Positions 32,050 to 43,497 of a stretch of 64,000 bases of DNA are shown one piece after another (position 1 is the first letter of the stretch; each line of letters starts with the position of its first letter). The DNA is taken from positions 34,657,070 through 34,721,069 of the forward strand of contig NC_089749.1 in NCBI RefSeq assembly GCF_040412425.1. Reading direction: 5' to 3'. The stretch comes from Macrobrachium rosenbergii (lineage: Eukaryota; Arthropoda; Malacostraca; Decapoda; Palaemonidae). The position numbers and the translations under genes are program-made. A model generated the notes under the pieces. The model made no database searches, had not been told where the DNA came from, and was given only the letters and a program-made list of their open reading frames with translations.

Positions 32050-33121
32050 TCTAGCTCTGACAGGCTTCAGACTGTCTGGAGACTAATCAGAACAAAGGGA
32101 TTTTTGAGGCAAGCTGCAGAAGCTATTGCAGGATGTAGACGTCAATCTTCTTCCCAAGTCTACCAATCCAAGTGGGCAGTCTTCCGTTGATGGTGTAGCA
32201 GTTGTAACATCTTGTCTGCTAAAACCTCTATAGCCCAGATAGCAGATTTCCTCTTATAACTGAGGACTGCCAAGGGGCTCTCTTCATTGATCATCAAGGG
32301 CTATACAGCAATGGTGGGGTCTGTTTTTAAGCATAGAGGACCTGATTTGGCTTCTAACCAAGATCTTAGTGACCTTATTAAGTCTTTTGAGACTTCCAAG
32401 CAAGCAAGAACTGACTCAGTATCTTGGAACTTGGACAAGTTCCAAAGTGGTTAACGGGCCCCACTTTTAAGCCTCTCCATTCCACATCCCTTAAGAACTT
32501 GTCTATGGCCTGTAGTTCACTCACTCATTTGGCAAAGCATTTTCTTTGCCAAATGAGTGAGTGAACTACAGGCCATAGACAAGCGAATTGGATTCGCACA
32601 AGGAGATGCAGTCTGTACCTTTACGCTAGGTTTCCTGGCCAAAAACGAGACACCATCCAACCCCGGGCCATGCTCGTTTACCACTAAAAATCTTATGGAT
32701 ATCCTGGTCCAGAAGAGGAGGAAAGGGTCCTTTTCCCTGTTAGGGCTCTTAAGCTCTATGTGGACAAAACCAAGAGAATCAGAGGCCCTTCCAATAATCT
32801 CTGGTGCTCTGTCATGAATCCCTCTCAACCTCTATAAAAAATGCAGTAATTTTTTCTTAGAAACCTTATTTCAGGGGTGCACTCACAGATCCAGAATACG
32901 TCCTGTCTACCTTTAAGGTGAGGGCACACGAAATTAGGGCAGTCGCCACCTCATATGCTTTCAGGCATATGTCACTTTCAGCAATACTTCAGTCAACTTG
33001 CTGGAAGTGTAATTCCATTTTCACTACTCAGTATTTGAAGGAAATAGAGACATTTTTTGAAAATAGCAGTACATTGGGTCCATTATCGGTGGCTGGCATG
33101 GTATTGGAGGAAGAAGCATAG
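32050..33121 (+). pseudogene. DIRS-B copy 1 tyrosine recombinase, disrupted by a hairpin
   Basis: The N-terminal helices (GFLRQAAEAIAGCRRQSS, near 32,100) and a core-binding segment are recognisable with stops. The region of the first catalytic Arg is replaced by a perfect 40-bp inverted repeat (32,498-32,583) and ends in a stop within the expected KRVSEL block. Downstream frames hold IDKRIGFAQGDAVC and, from 32,918, AHEIRAVATS (HxxR), CWKCNS (Trp) and TTQYLKEIE (Tyr). The C-terminal catalytic residues are intact; the first Arg is not. Confidence 0.82.
32498..32583. repeat. Perfect 40-bp inverted repeat, 6-nt loop
   Basis: 32,498-32,537 is the exact reverse complement of 32,544-32,583, separated by CATTTT. 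The right arm is the ordinary YR sequence and the left arm is its inverted copy, replacing about the same length of normal sequence. See findings. Confidence 0.95.
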
Positions 33122-33600
33122 GAAGCATTCCTTCCTATCTTTGACCTCTTCGCCTTGAAATTTGGGGTGTTGAGTTTTTTTGGGGAGCCTAGGTGTACTT
33201 TGTACTTGGAGTGCCCACCGGTCTTCAGTGGTTGGGTGATGGTTTTTAATTATTTTACAGTGTAGGTGAAAGCGTTTTATGGTCTTTTTTGTCTTTCTGG
33301 TACTGTGCCCAGGGCAAGGGCAACTATTATTATGCTTTGTGAGTAATCGGAAAGCTCCTCTACTTTAAAGCCCCCACTTAAAAGGAGAGACTACTCACGG
33401 CTATTCTGCCATGTCTCTACAGGTCAAGATGAGCTCTGACCAGGGGCAGTGATCACCTGCAGTAGCTCTCTTACCAGGTAAGGAAACAACAAGCATTGTC
33501 TCAATACTAGCAAACTGTCTGTTTCTGATTCATTTTCATGACTGAATGTTTTGGAGTAGAATATGTCCATGGCTCCCACCTCCTATCAATGTGGGATTGA

Positions 33601-33690
33601 GCTATATAATTACTTGGTAAGTTACTTACCTGAAAATGTTATTTTCATGATAAAATTAAGTTTAATATATACTTACTGAGTAATTATAGA
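33601..33690 (+). repeat. DIRS-B copy 1 internal complementary region
   Basis: The first half (to about 33,638) is the complement of the left end from 27,718. The second half, from about 33,640, is the complement of the right end (TATTTTCATGATAAAATTAA pairs with 33,901-33,920). The two halves are joined head to tail as in a circle junction. Confidence 0.85.
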
Positions 33691-33737
33691 TCAGAGTACT
33701 CCCTCCTCCCCTCTCATAGACATAAGGACACAAAAGA

Positions 33738-33920
33738 AGTAACATTTTCTGCTTTGTTGTCCCTATTGTTCCCTGATAGTGGGCAGGGTAGTCACCTAAC
33801 AATAAAATAATATAAGCGCTACTGCGATTTTTAAAATTTAAGCTGCCGTGCGAGTGGAAAAGTATAGCTATCCAATTCACTTGGCAAGTATATATGAAAC
33901 TTAATTTTATCATGAAAATA
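33738..33920 (+). repeat. DIRS-B copy 1 right ITR
   Basis: Inverted partner of 27,717-27,895. It ends in CATGAAAATA at 33,920, where older DIRS sequence resumes. Confidence 0.8.
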
Positions 33921-35050
33921 CCATTTTTCCTAGATATATGAATCTGTACCACCCCACTTTGTCCCTGCATCCAAAGGAAATACCCGTCACTTACCTCCCT
34001 CAACCACCAGTTAGTTACCTTATTGTGAGGTTAAACAACAGACCCCAGCTGGAGCTTTAGGATACTCCTGGGTAGGGTTGTAACCCAAAAAGACAAGCTT
34101 TTTTCTCAGAAAAATTTTTTTTTTGCAAAAGAAACAGCCTGAAAAAAAGCCCTCAATTTTTTTTTAAACATTTATTTATGTTCTATTGCTTCCCAAACTA
34201 CAAAAAATGGCTAACTGTGCTTATATTATGCCTAGAGCTTGGGTAACAAGGCAATTTAACACTGGAAAGAGAAATCTATTAGTGTGAAAAATAAAAACTA
34301 GGGAAAGTAAGGAAAACTAATGGTATCTCAACCATCACCCACTTGAGATTATGAGTGTTTTGGGTACATAACTACATTTATATCATTAGAATTTCAAAAT
34401 TTCACATTTGGACAGTGAAATTTTCAATTATCAAACAAGTTTTACTGTTATTTTTCAATCATATTACAAAACCTTGAGGTACTGGGGTCTGTTATTTCAG
34501 TTTTAGTGCATTTGAACAGGAAAAAAGGTATGAAAACTGTATGATTGTCAAGAGTTCCTTAAAAGTATGTATGATGCAAGGCATATATGTGTTCAGCATC
34601 AAACATGTTCAACTGAAACTTGTATCATACATGTATCAGATTCAGAGGTATGAAAGCTGTATGATAGGTAACAGTTCCTTAAAAGTATCTATGGTACAGC
34701 ACGTGTTCAGTATCAAACTTGTTCAACTGAAACACATCGCTACTCGTATCAATAAGCTTTGTTCCAGAACCAAAGGAGATATGCATAGCATGGCAATGGG
34801 CAATTGTTGTGCTTGGAGAGTGGGTGGAAGGTTACTGTGCTCATTATAAGAGGTGGTATATGATATGGTGAAGGTGTGTCTTAAATAACATCACAAGTCT
34901 GTAGTAACTATAAGTGAGATCTTCAGAAATGGAGAAATTGGATGCAAGAAAAAAAAAACATGAAATAAAAATTTTTTTTCACAACCCTACTCCCCTACCC
35001 CTGGGTAAAAGACTCTGGTTAGTATACCTAGGAAAAAATACAAATTATTG
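33921..35050 (+). mobile_element. Right end of an older DIRS interrupted by DIRS-B
   Basis: From 33,921 TTTTTCCTAGATATATGAAT resembles the continuation of the DIRS-A ICR at 10,293-10,310, and a matching right terminus TATACCTAGGAAAAAATACA (complementary orientation) lies near 35,023. Between them is a longer ITR region with GGTTAGTTACCTTATTGTGA-type sequence shared with family C and no gene. A tandem duplication lies at 34,526-34,733. Confidence 0.5.
34526..34733. repeat. Tandem duplication, 120-bp period
   Basis: Two imperfect copies start AGGTATGAAA at 34,526 and 34,646 and both contain CAGTTCCTTAAAAGTAT-like and TTCAACTGAAAC segments. Confidence 0.8.
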
Positions 35051-35219
35051 TATTTTCAAATACACATCAAACGAGCCTCTAGGAACTACCTCCACTTTGT
35101 CCGTGACAGGACCCTTTACCAGCACAAAGACCTGTGCTTCAGACTAGGAATGATCCCTTATGTTTTCTTGAGTTTTCATCTTGGTGACAGCTTTGGCCCA
35201 TTTTCTTACCTTCTGCATT

Positions 35220-37555
35220 ATGTCAACAACTAGTTGGTGTAGCATCCTCAGTGCTGTAGTAGCTCCAGGATAGAGACCACCACCTTGTATATTGTCACAG
35301 TTTGGGAGATCATAATGAAATGGATAAAGTTGGATTTTGTGCTCAAGCAGCTGGGCATGTTGTAAGACACAGTGGCAGTGATAGTTGTTCTGTTTGACTT
35401 TAATTTCAGCAAGTTAAGGGAAGTTACAACACAGTTTCTGTTTTGGCAAAGACAGCCAGCATCGGTTTGGCAAGCCATTGTCAGTCACCCATCATCTTTG
35501 GAGAAGCTTGTTACACACGATCGTGCCCATCAGCATTCACTTTAGTGGTGCCTGGAGCAACGCTGGTCAGCTGCCAGCGATCCTCCTTCTCATTCTGTGC
35601 TCCTCAGCCAGAAAGTAAAAGATAATCAGGCTTGTAACTGGATGACAGGAATCCCTTCACAGGAGTATTACTGAACTCCCACTTTCAGAGATACTTCTGT
35701 TCTTGGGTGCATTGAGGAAGAGGTATGGCATGAATGTGGGGAACTACAGTAATTGTTTTGAGAGTGTGAACAGGTGATGTTCATCTGCACATCAGTATCT
35801 TGAAGATGCAAGATATGTTGCTTGCCCTGCAAGAACTGTAGTGTTGATGAGCGATAACACCACCTTAGAGGCATACATCAACAAGTAGAAAGTATGTTCT
35901 TCCTCCTCATCTGTCAGTTGGCAAGGCAGATTAACGAGTGTATGATATGCTACACCTCTGAGCTGTCGGCCAGGTACATTCCAGGAAGGAGGGCTGTCAT
36001 GGCAGATCAGCTCAATCACCTAGGGCAATTGCATGGTAGAGGCTGGCCAAGCTTTGGGGAACATCTATGATTAACCTGTTTGCTGTTTGGCTATACAGAA
36101 AGCTTCCTGCTCCCCCATTCCAGACCCATGGACTACTCTGGAAGATGTCTCACAGTACCCAAGGGACCATTTGGACATTTATGCCTTTGTGATTTGCCAC
36201 ATGGTCAACCATGTGCTAAACACTTAGTTCTATCTCAGTCTGCTTGCTCCTTGGTTGATAAGTTCTATCCCACTCTGCTTGCTCCTCTGTTTGAGACACT
36301 CAGAGAGCTTACTCCATTGGCCCACACTATAATGTCAGCCCCGTGCTGAGATCCATCCTGTCTGTCGAGTCATTTTGTCATTACTGACGGAGGTTATCCA
36401 GCAGCTCATGCAAGGGAGTAGTTTTCCTTACAGGACTGTGCTGGAAATGTCATGCTGTCTCTAGTTGTCGTCAGCAGTTGCGTCTCAGGATAAGTTGGCC
36501 ATCTTCTGCAATTTTATCACAGAAGTGAGGTCTCACTGGGCAGAACCAGTTTTCAGTAGATCCCAGACTTCCTCATCCACCTTCATTGAGACAAACTCCT
36601 TTTGGTCCCCATAATGAAAGGCTGTCTACCTTGAGCCAGGGCTTCTGTTTGAAGGGCATGGACCTTTCCTCCATGGGAGAACTGTCCATGCTCATGAGGA
36701 GCTTGGGGCAGTCCAGGGCAATCCACAAATTTGAAACTCTGGAATGGAATGTGACACCTTGGGAGGAGTAATTGGATAAAAGACCTCTCAGGTTTGTTTT
36801 TCAGCCAGCTTTAGCTTAGTAGAAGCATACTGGTGATTTGTATTGCTTATGTTATCTAGTCTGGCATTCAGAGAACAATGGCTTCCTCACATTCTTATTA
36901 GGGCTTGTTTGTTAGTATCAGCAGGAACAAAAAAGATGTGTCCAGCAACTCTCTCATTCTGTTTTCATGAAGCATTCAAGTGGGTATACAGAGCATTCAG
37001 CTAAGGTTATGACCATCCAGTCTGGGATAGAACTTAATGATCTGAATCCATTATTTTATCATTGGCCTTCTTCTTGAGATGATAGTTGTGTATCAAGGAT
37101 ATAATCCTTTAAATTTTTATATGTGAATTATCCAGACTGAAAACTTGCTCTAGCTCAGGGCCCTATTAGCCCTTGCACCCTACCCATGACCAGGAAAAAG
37201 GTATCTCTAGGTTGAGAAGGAACAATGCCAAGTTCCAAGAGATGATGTGGCTAACATAGGAGAACAGTAATTATCTTGTGAAAAAGGTGATGATTTGTAT
37301 TATCTCAAGGACAAATTACAAATTTTCAAGATAATTTGTATTTCTCTTATATATAGTGCAGACCAGAGCCTTTTATCGTAATCCCACCCCAACCATCCCT
37401 GCATAGTCGCAGATGTCAAAGAAAAAGTACTGGGTTTCTGAGAGATGAGTGGTCAGTACCCCATCACTCACCCACTCACCACCAGTTAACCAACTTGTTA
37501 CATTGCTTCAAAAACCATTTTCATCTCAGGCCTGAAATACTCCTATACAGTATAT
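35220..37555 (+). mobile_element. DIRS family A relic, heavily decayed
   Basis: RT thumb remnants (35,300-35,530), RNase H blocks (LMSDNTT near 35,848; ARYIPGRRAVMADQL near 35,970) and YR N-terminal remnants (36,390-36,700) occur in the order of the DIRS-A copy at 6,560-10,563, with many stops and shifts. An ICR-like stretch lies near 37,270-37,390 and part of the right ITR (to about 37,555) precedes LINE sequence. The Gag and left ITR are absent. No frame exceeds 90 codons. Confidence 0.7.
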
Positions 37556-37663
37556 AACAAGATAGTCACAGGAAGAGAGACTGAAAGGTAATAGAAATCT
37601 GTGCTGTGCATTTTTAGACCTAAAGAAAGTATTTGATAAAATACCAAGGGAGGAGTGCTTTGG
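37556..37663 (+). pseudogene. LINE reverse transcriptase, 5' half of a split copy
   Basis: Reads AVFLDLKKVFDKIPREE, RT motif A of RTE/jockey-like LINEs, and stops at the TTAA where the piggyBac-like element starts. The continuation is at 40,527. Confidence 0.75.
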
Positions 37664-37849
37664 TTAACCCTTAAACGCCGAGCCTCTATTTATAAAAGTG
37701 TCTGCCATATGCTGGCGGGGTTTAGGAGTTAGCGCCGAAGCAGAAAGAAAGCTTTTTAAAAGAATCACAGCACGCATAGTTTTTAAGATTAAGAGTTCAT
37801 TTTTAGTTCCTTTTTTTCTCATTGCCTGAAGTTTAGTATGCAACCATCA

Positions 37850-40262
37850 GAAATGAAAAAAATATCATTATCATATATAAGTATTGGAATATATGACCGC
37901 AAAAAAAAATTTCATATATAATTGTATACAAATCGTGCTGTGAGCAAAACGGTCAAAGCTAATGAGCTATTTTTTTTCGTTGTATTGTACACTAAATTGC
38001 GATGGTTTTGGTATATAACAAATTGTAAAACGATCAAAGCAACACAGAAAATATTATCACAAAATGTGCATGAATTCGTAACGTGCGGACGTAAAAAAAG
38101 TTTTTTTAAAAAATTCACCATAAATCGAAATATTGTGCTAGAGACTTCCCGTTTGTTGCAAAATGAAGGTAAATGATTGAATATTACTAGAATATAAGAG
38201 TTTTAGCTTACAATTGCATTTTTCGACCATTTCGGTCGAATCAAAGTTGACCGAAGGTTGAAATTTTGGCACTTATCGTGATTTATATGAAAATATTTCA
38301 AAACTGATGAAAGCTACAATCATGAGTTATTTTTTGTTGTATTCTGCATGAAATTGTGCACATTTTCATATATAAAACTTTATGTAACAGCTAATATAAA
38401 ATGGTGCAAAAATTACGACAAAGTGACTAAAGAAATTCAGAGATTTTCAGCAGAGTTAGTCGGAGGTAAGTAAAAAGTTTTTTTCAAAAATTCACCATAA
38501 ATCGAAATATTGTGCTAGAGACTTCTCATTTGTTGCAAAATGAAGGTAAATGATTGAATATTACTGGAATGTAAGAGTTTTAGCTTACAATTGCATTTTC
38601 GACCATTTCGGTCGAGTCAAATTTGACCGAAGGTTGAAGTTTTGGCACTTACCGTGATTTATATGAAAATATTTCAAAATTGTCAAAAGCTACAACCATG
38701 AATTATTTTTTGTTGTATTCTAAATGAAATTGTGCACATTTTCATATATAAAACTTTATGTAACAGCTAATACAAAATGGTGCAAAAATTACAACAAAGT
38801 GACTAAAGAATTTCTGAGATTTTCAGCAGAGTTAGCGTGCCCGGACATAAGGAAAAAGTTTTTTTTTCAAGAATTCACCATAAATCGAAATATTGTGCTA
38901 GAGACTTCTCGTTTGTTGCAAAATGAAAGTAAATGATTGAATATTACTAGAATGTAAGAGTTTTTGCTTACAATTGCATTTTTCGACCATTTCGGTCGAG
39001 TCAGAGTTGACCGAAGGTTGAAATTTTGGCACTTATCGTGATTTATATGAAAATGTGTCAAAATTGATAAAAGCTACAACCATGAGTTATTTTTTGTTGT
39101 ATTCTACATGAAATTGCACACATTTTCATATATAAAAATTTATGTAACGGCTAATAGAAAACTGTGCAATAGTTACAACAGTGACTAAAGAATTTCTGAG
39201 ATTGTAAGAGCCTGACGCCGTCTCTTCCAAACACGTGTGTGTTCGTGTGTTCATCGTCCATCGGAGTGGCGAGACGTTTGGCGTCTTCACAAACAGAAAC
39301 ATACACACAGTTTGATACAGAAGATTCGTTGGAACATTATGGTTAGGGAGAAACAGACGGAAATATTGTATGGTTGAAATTGCGTTCCTTTAGAGAAAAA
39401 AGATGAGATGCTCTTGTTGTCTTGTCCACTCCGATGGACGATGAACACACGAACACACACGTGTTTGGAAGAGACGGCGTCAGGCTCTTACAACATTTTC
39501 AGCAGAGTTAGCATGGATGTAAGGAAAAAGTTTTTATAAAAAATTCACCATAAATCGAAATATTGTGCTAGATACTTCTCGTTTGTTGCAAAATGAAGGT
39601 AAATGATTGAATATTACTAGAATGTAAGAGTTTTAGCTTACAATTGCATTTTTCAACCATTTCGGTCGAGTCAAAGTTGATGGAAGGTTGAAATTTTGTC
39701 ACTTATCATGATTTATATGAAAATATGTCAAAATTGATAAAAGCTACAACCATGAGTTATTTTTTGTTGTATTCTATATGAAATTACGCACATTTTCATA
39801 TATAAAACATTATGTAACGACTAATATAAAACTGCAGAAATTACGACAAAGTGACTAAAGAATTTCTGAGATTTTCAGCAGAGTTAACACGGATGTAAGG
39901 AAAAAGTTTTTTTAAAAAATTCACCATAAATCAAAATATTGTGCTAGAGACTTCTCATTTGTTACAAAATGAAGGTAAATGATTGAATATTACTAGAATG
40001 TAAGAGTTTTAGCTTACAATTGCATTTTTTGACCATTTCGATCAAGTCAAAGTTGACTGAAGGTTGAAATTTTGGCACTTATCGTGATTTATATGAAATG
40101 ATGTGAAAATTAATAAAAGCTACAACCATGAGTTATTTTTTGTTGTATTCTACATGAAATTGCCCACATTTTCATATATAAATTTTATGTAAAGGCTATT
40201 AGAAAATGGTGCAAAAATTACGACAAAGTGACTAAAGAATTTCTGAGATTTTCAGCAGAGTT
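37850..40262. repeat. Satellite array, unit about 377 bp, at least five copies
   Basis: The marker TGTGCTAGA starts at 38,134, 38,511, 38,894, 39,564 and 39,940. Intervals are 377, 383, 670 and 376; the long one contains a 294-bp MITE insertion. A more divergent unit precedes the first marker. Units contain a GACCATTTCGGTCGA near-palindrome. The small frames here are shadows of the repeat. Confidence 0.9.
39204..39491. mobile_element. MITE with perfect 66-bp terminal inverted repeats
   Basis: 39,204-39,269 is the exact reverse complement of 39,426-39,491; ends GTAAGAGCCTGACGCCGTCT. It interrupts one satellite unit between GAGATT and TTCAGC. Adding flanking TT/AA extends the match to 68 bp. 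The target duplication is ambiguous (ATT on each side is one reading). No coding capacity. Confidence 0.9.
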
Positions 40263-40526
40263 AGCTGATGCTTTCTTTTGAGATAAGAAAGAAATTCGTG
40301 CATGCGCAGCTGGGTCACACTTGTAATCAAAACAACAGTGTGATCCGTGAACTCCCAGCATCCCTCAAGGCGCGTGATTTAAAATTTTTAAATGTAACGA
40401 GGCCTATAAATATTTTTCCGCGAATATTTAAAAAAACTCTGTAGTCAACGTATTTTATGTCCACTTGGCACCCGACAGACAACTTTTGTCGACGTAAAAT
40501 ACGTCCAGCCGGCGTTAAAGTGTTAA

Positions 40527-41380
40527 TAAGAAAGAGGAAATTGCCAGAAAAGTTGGTGATATTGAATCAGCACTTAGTCTGTTTTTGTTTGTACTGTGCA
40601 TGGATGTATTGAGTGAAGGGAATTGTTATATGCAGATGATCTGGGGAATGTGGCAGGGAGTGACAAAAAATTGCAAGTAGGTAGTGGCAGGTATCTCATG
40701 AATGGTGTGGTATGAAGATAAATGTGGGTAAAATTGAGGTTACACTCTCCAGCAAGCAGAGTAGGGATAGATTATTCATAAAAGATAGAAGAGGCCTAGA
40801 GTCGAAAGAGGTAGAGAATTTCAAATACAGTACTTGGGATCTACTTTAAGCCTGAATGTAGGGTGTGAAGCTAAAGCCAGATAAAAGAAGTTTGGAGGAA
40901 GTGGAAGGAGGTTGCAGGGGTAGAGTGAGTCAAAAGAATGCCAAATAAAATGAAGGTAAAGAATTATTGTACTATAATCAGATTAGTGACGATGTGTTTC
41001 AAAAACATGGGATTGAAGAAAGAAGGAGGAACAGAAGTTGGAGTGAACAGAAAGGAAGATATTTAGGTGGATTTTGGGATCTTGCTGCATGAGAGGCTGG
41101 GAAATGAGGGAAATTTGGAGAAATAAAGATTACTGATTTGATACTAGTTGTGGTTCAGGTGATATGGGCATGCTGTCAGGATGAGTGAGGGAATGGATTG
41201 AAAAGGGCTTGGGCACAACCTGTTAGGGGTAGAAAGTCGGGAGGGAGGCAAAAAATTAGATGATGTGATAAAGTGAAGGAGGATTTGGTGAAGGGTTTAG
41301 TGGTGGAAGATGCCTTCAATAGAAAGACTCGGAGAAGACACTTAGGGGTAGTGGTGGGGATGAAGATAAGGATCTGGTTT
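40527..41380 (+). pseudogene. LINE reverse transcriptase, 3' half of the split copy
   Basis: It resumes with RKRKLPEKLV directly after the TTAA, then CGMKINVGKIEV and VENFKYLGS (near 40,810), and ends with KVKEDLVKG LVVEDAFNRK RRRH-type sequence near 41,270-41,340, the usual C-terminus of this LINE group. Frames are broken by several indels. Together with 37,556-37,663 it is one element whose motif A and later blocks are 2.9 kb apart only because of the inserted DNA element. Confidence 0.7.
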
Positions 41381-41481
41381 GTATATCTGGAAAAAATAGA
41401 TATTTAACACTCAAGATATTTTGATTTTGTGTAATAGAGTTGGTAATCACTTGGAATATGTCCCTTATTTTCATATAAGTA

Positions 41482-41773
41482 TTTCTGGGCTTGTCCTGTG
41501 TCGCTGAGTGAAATGTCCCTATACAGCACACATTTCTAGGTATAAGTATTGCTAGATATACCAGAGAAAAAAGCCAATAGGATGCCAGAGTTACTACCTC
41601 TGGATCGATACATCCTTATAGGATGTCGGTATGTCATCTAGGAGCGAGTGGAAGCCACTACCACAGACACTTAACCCAATAGACTCCTCCTCACCAAAAC
41701 CCCTCTGCCTAAGAGGTGCCGATACAACGGTCCCACCACCGCTACTACTAATTCTTCCCACAATGCACCATCC
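41482..41773 (+). repeat. DIRS-E left ITR
   Basis: Starts TTTCTGGGCTTGTCCTGTGT. From about 41,496 onward it is the reverse complement of the right ITR, nearly identical. The outermost 14 bp differ from the right end, as in DIRS1-type elements. Confidence 0.93.
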
Positions 41774-43323
41774 ACTTATAGCATGCTTTACGAACCACTC
41801 GTGATTTTTGTGGTGCTAATATTTTATTCTTATTTTCATATTTTGGATTATCTTGCTTTCATGATGGCATCATCTGATCAAGGAACATCTTCTTCTAAGT
41901 TGAGTATTCAAAATTGAATGTTTTTGGTATCTTGAACGGATTATTTTGTTCTTTTATTGTTTCGCATGATCGACTGAGGGCCGCCATTTCGTGTTCGTTC
42001 GTGGCGACTTACTACAGTCTTTTTATATGATTGCTTTCTTTTCGTTCAATCGATAGAAATTTACAGTTACTACATTCTTTTTATGATAGTTTCAATTTTA
42101 CTTCTCGATCTGACGCGATCGACTATTATTTTATACCTTAGAAGTTGAAAGTTAGGCCTAGCCTAGCTTTCCTTTATTTACCGTTTGTAGACATATTTAA
42201 TATGTCATTATGTCATTTATTATGTGTGTATTAGTTCTTGAGTCTGTTTGGGTGGTGTTGTTAGCCTACCTGACCAGTTCGGCCTTGCCGATTCTTGGAA
42301 GGTAGGCTATGTTGGCCCCAGTCTTCCTTCCTCCTTGGCCTATAGGCCTGAGTTGGTTCGGTTTTCTTGGGTGGCCTTCGTTCGGGTTTGAGTGCAGGCC
42401 CTTCTTCCCTGACCAGTTGATTCTTCAATCCTGGAAGTGGTGTTGGCGCTAGCGCTCTTTCTCGTTTGAATTTTTGGCGAATCCTAGCCTACATTTCCAG
42501 GAGGTGCCTTCTGGAGGTTAGGCTAGGTGATAGTACCAATGTTCATCCTTTCGCCTTATCTCACCACCTGTATATCAGTCTTTTTTGTCTTGGCTCTCCC
42601 GTTGGGGCATTTTAGAGCTTAGCTCATTTGCCCTTTTGGTTGAGATGACACTTCGTGGAAGGTGCCTAGGCACCTGACCTGTTTTTGTCGCCATGTTTTC
42701 ACTCCCGTGTCTTCCCTGTTCCGCCATCCGGACCTGTTCCGGCGGCTATCGTTAGCTCGCTTTAGCTTCTAGCAGAAACTTTAGCTTGAGCGTCGTTGTC
42801 GTTTGCTTACGGCGGAACTGGAGAGAAGCTGTTATAAATTTTACTAGTAGTATTTGTGATTTATTTTCTGCTCCTGCTTCTCTACCACTCCGTCATCCGG
42901 ACTCGTTCCGGCAGCTATCGTTAGCTCGCTTTAGTCTTAATAGGACTTTTTGCTTGAGCGTCGTTGCTTTGTTATCGGCGGAATTGTAGAGGAGCCGGAA
43001 TGATATGAGTTTTGTTACTGTTATTATTTTTCTGTGAGCGAAGTTTGGTGAATTATCCCGACTCTTCGCGTCGGCGAATAACCTTCCCTGGTTGTTGATT
43101 TCTGTGCATTTAGTTAATTTATCGTGACGTTCCGGCGTCACCGGAATTGCTTTCCGGCGTGATCCGACTCAGGCCTGGCCCACCTGTTTAGGATTCCATC
43201 GGAGACTTCCGCCGTAGCCACAGTTTTCAACTCCGGTGTGAGGCAGAATATTTACTTTAAGTTTTACTAGTTTAGCCGTTCCGCCGCCTATTTTAGATGC
43301 TCATGTATAAATTTTTATTATAG
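41774..43323 (+). other. DIRS-E leader, with a 169-bp-period duplication
   Basis: No gene. Two similar blocks start at 42,721 (CCGCCATCCGGACCTGTTCC) and 42,890 (CCGTCATCCGGACTCGTTCC) and run for about 105 bp each. The stretch ends in TTTTTATTATAG at 43,323, which looks like a 3' splice site. It probably holds the promoter and 5' UTR. Confidence 0.6.
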
Positions 43324-43497
43324 GTGGTACATTGCCAGGAGCCGGGTTGTAACGCCTACCTGCAGCAACCCTGTGGCCATGTAGCATGCAGATCGCATGC
43401 GGTTGTGCAGTCGAGGTCGGCGACCACCTCGTCTGGCATCCTGATGGCTGCGGCGTGTGCTACGCACTTTATTTAGGCGTGGTTGATGATTCGATGC
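43324..43497 (+). pseudogene. DIRS-E gag, putative Cys/His-rich N-terminal exon
   Basis: Reads VVHCQEPGCNAYLQQPCGHV then ACRSHA, followed after a one-base shift near 43,405 by VEVGDHLVWHPDGCGVCYAL. The Cys and His spacing (CxxxxC, CGHxxxC, HPDGCGVC) suggests a zinc-binding domain. A candidate acceptor precedes it and a candidate donor (C|GTTAAC) ends it; splicing to 43,608 keeps the frame. The donor is weak and the shift breaks this copy, so both the exon and its coding state are inference. Confidence 0.5.

Larger units (their letters stand above)
27717..33920 (+). mobile_element. DIRS-like retrotransposon, family B copy 1, full architecture
   Basis: It has a left ITR (27,717-27,895), gag, RT, RNase H, YR, ICR (33,601-33,690) and right ITR (33,738-33,920). 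The ICR halves are complements of the two outer ends, which fixes the ends to within a few bases. Length is about 6.2 kb. It is in the sense orientation of the surrounding TMEM126-like intron and sits inside an older DIRS end. All three genes are disrupted. A sister copy is at 55,744-62,235. Confidence 0.88.
37668..40522. mobile_element. piggyBac-like nonautonomous element carrying a satellite
   Basis: It is flanked by TTAA at 37,664-37,667 and 40,523-40,526, the target duplication of piggyBac transposases. The ends are CCCTTAAACGCCGAG at the left and, as complement, CACTTTAACGCCGG at the right, imperfect inverted repeats of about 14 bp. The 2,855-bp interior has no transposase and consists mostly of a 377-bp tandem repeat (37,850-40,262). 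Placement in the middle of a LINE RT, with continuity on both sides, supports the limits. Confidence 0.75.

Noticed and set aside
37850..40262. CRISPR-like array
   Set aside because: Units are about 377 bp and contiguous, without short repeats separated by unique spacers; it is a eukaryotic satellite within a TTAA-flanked element.
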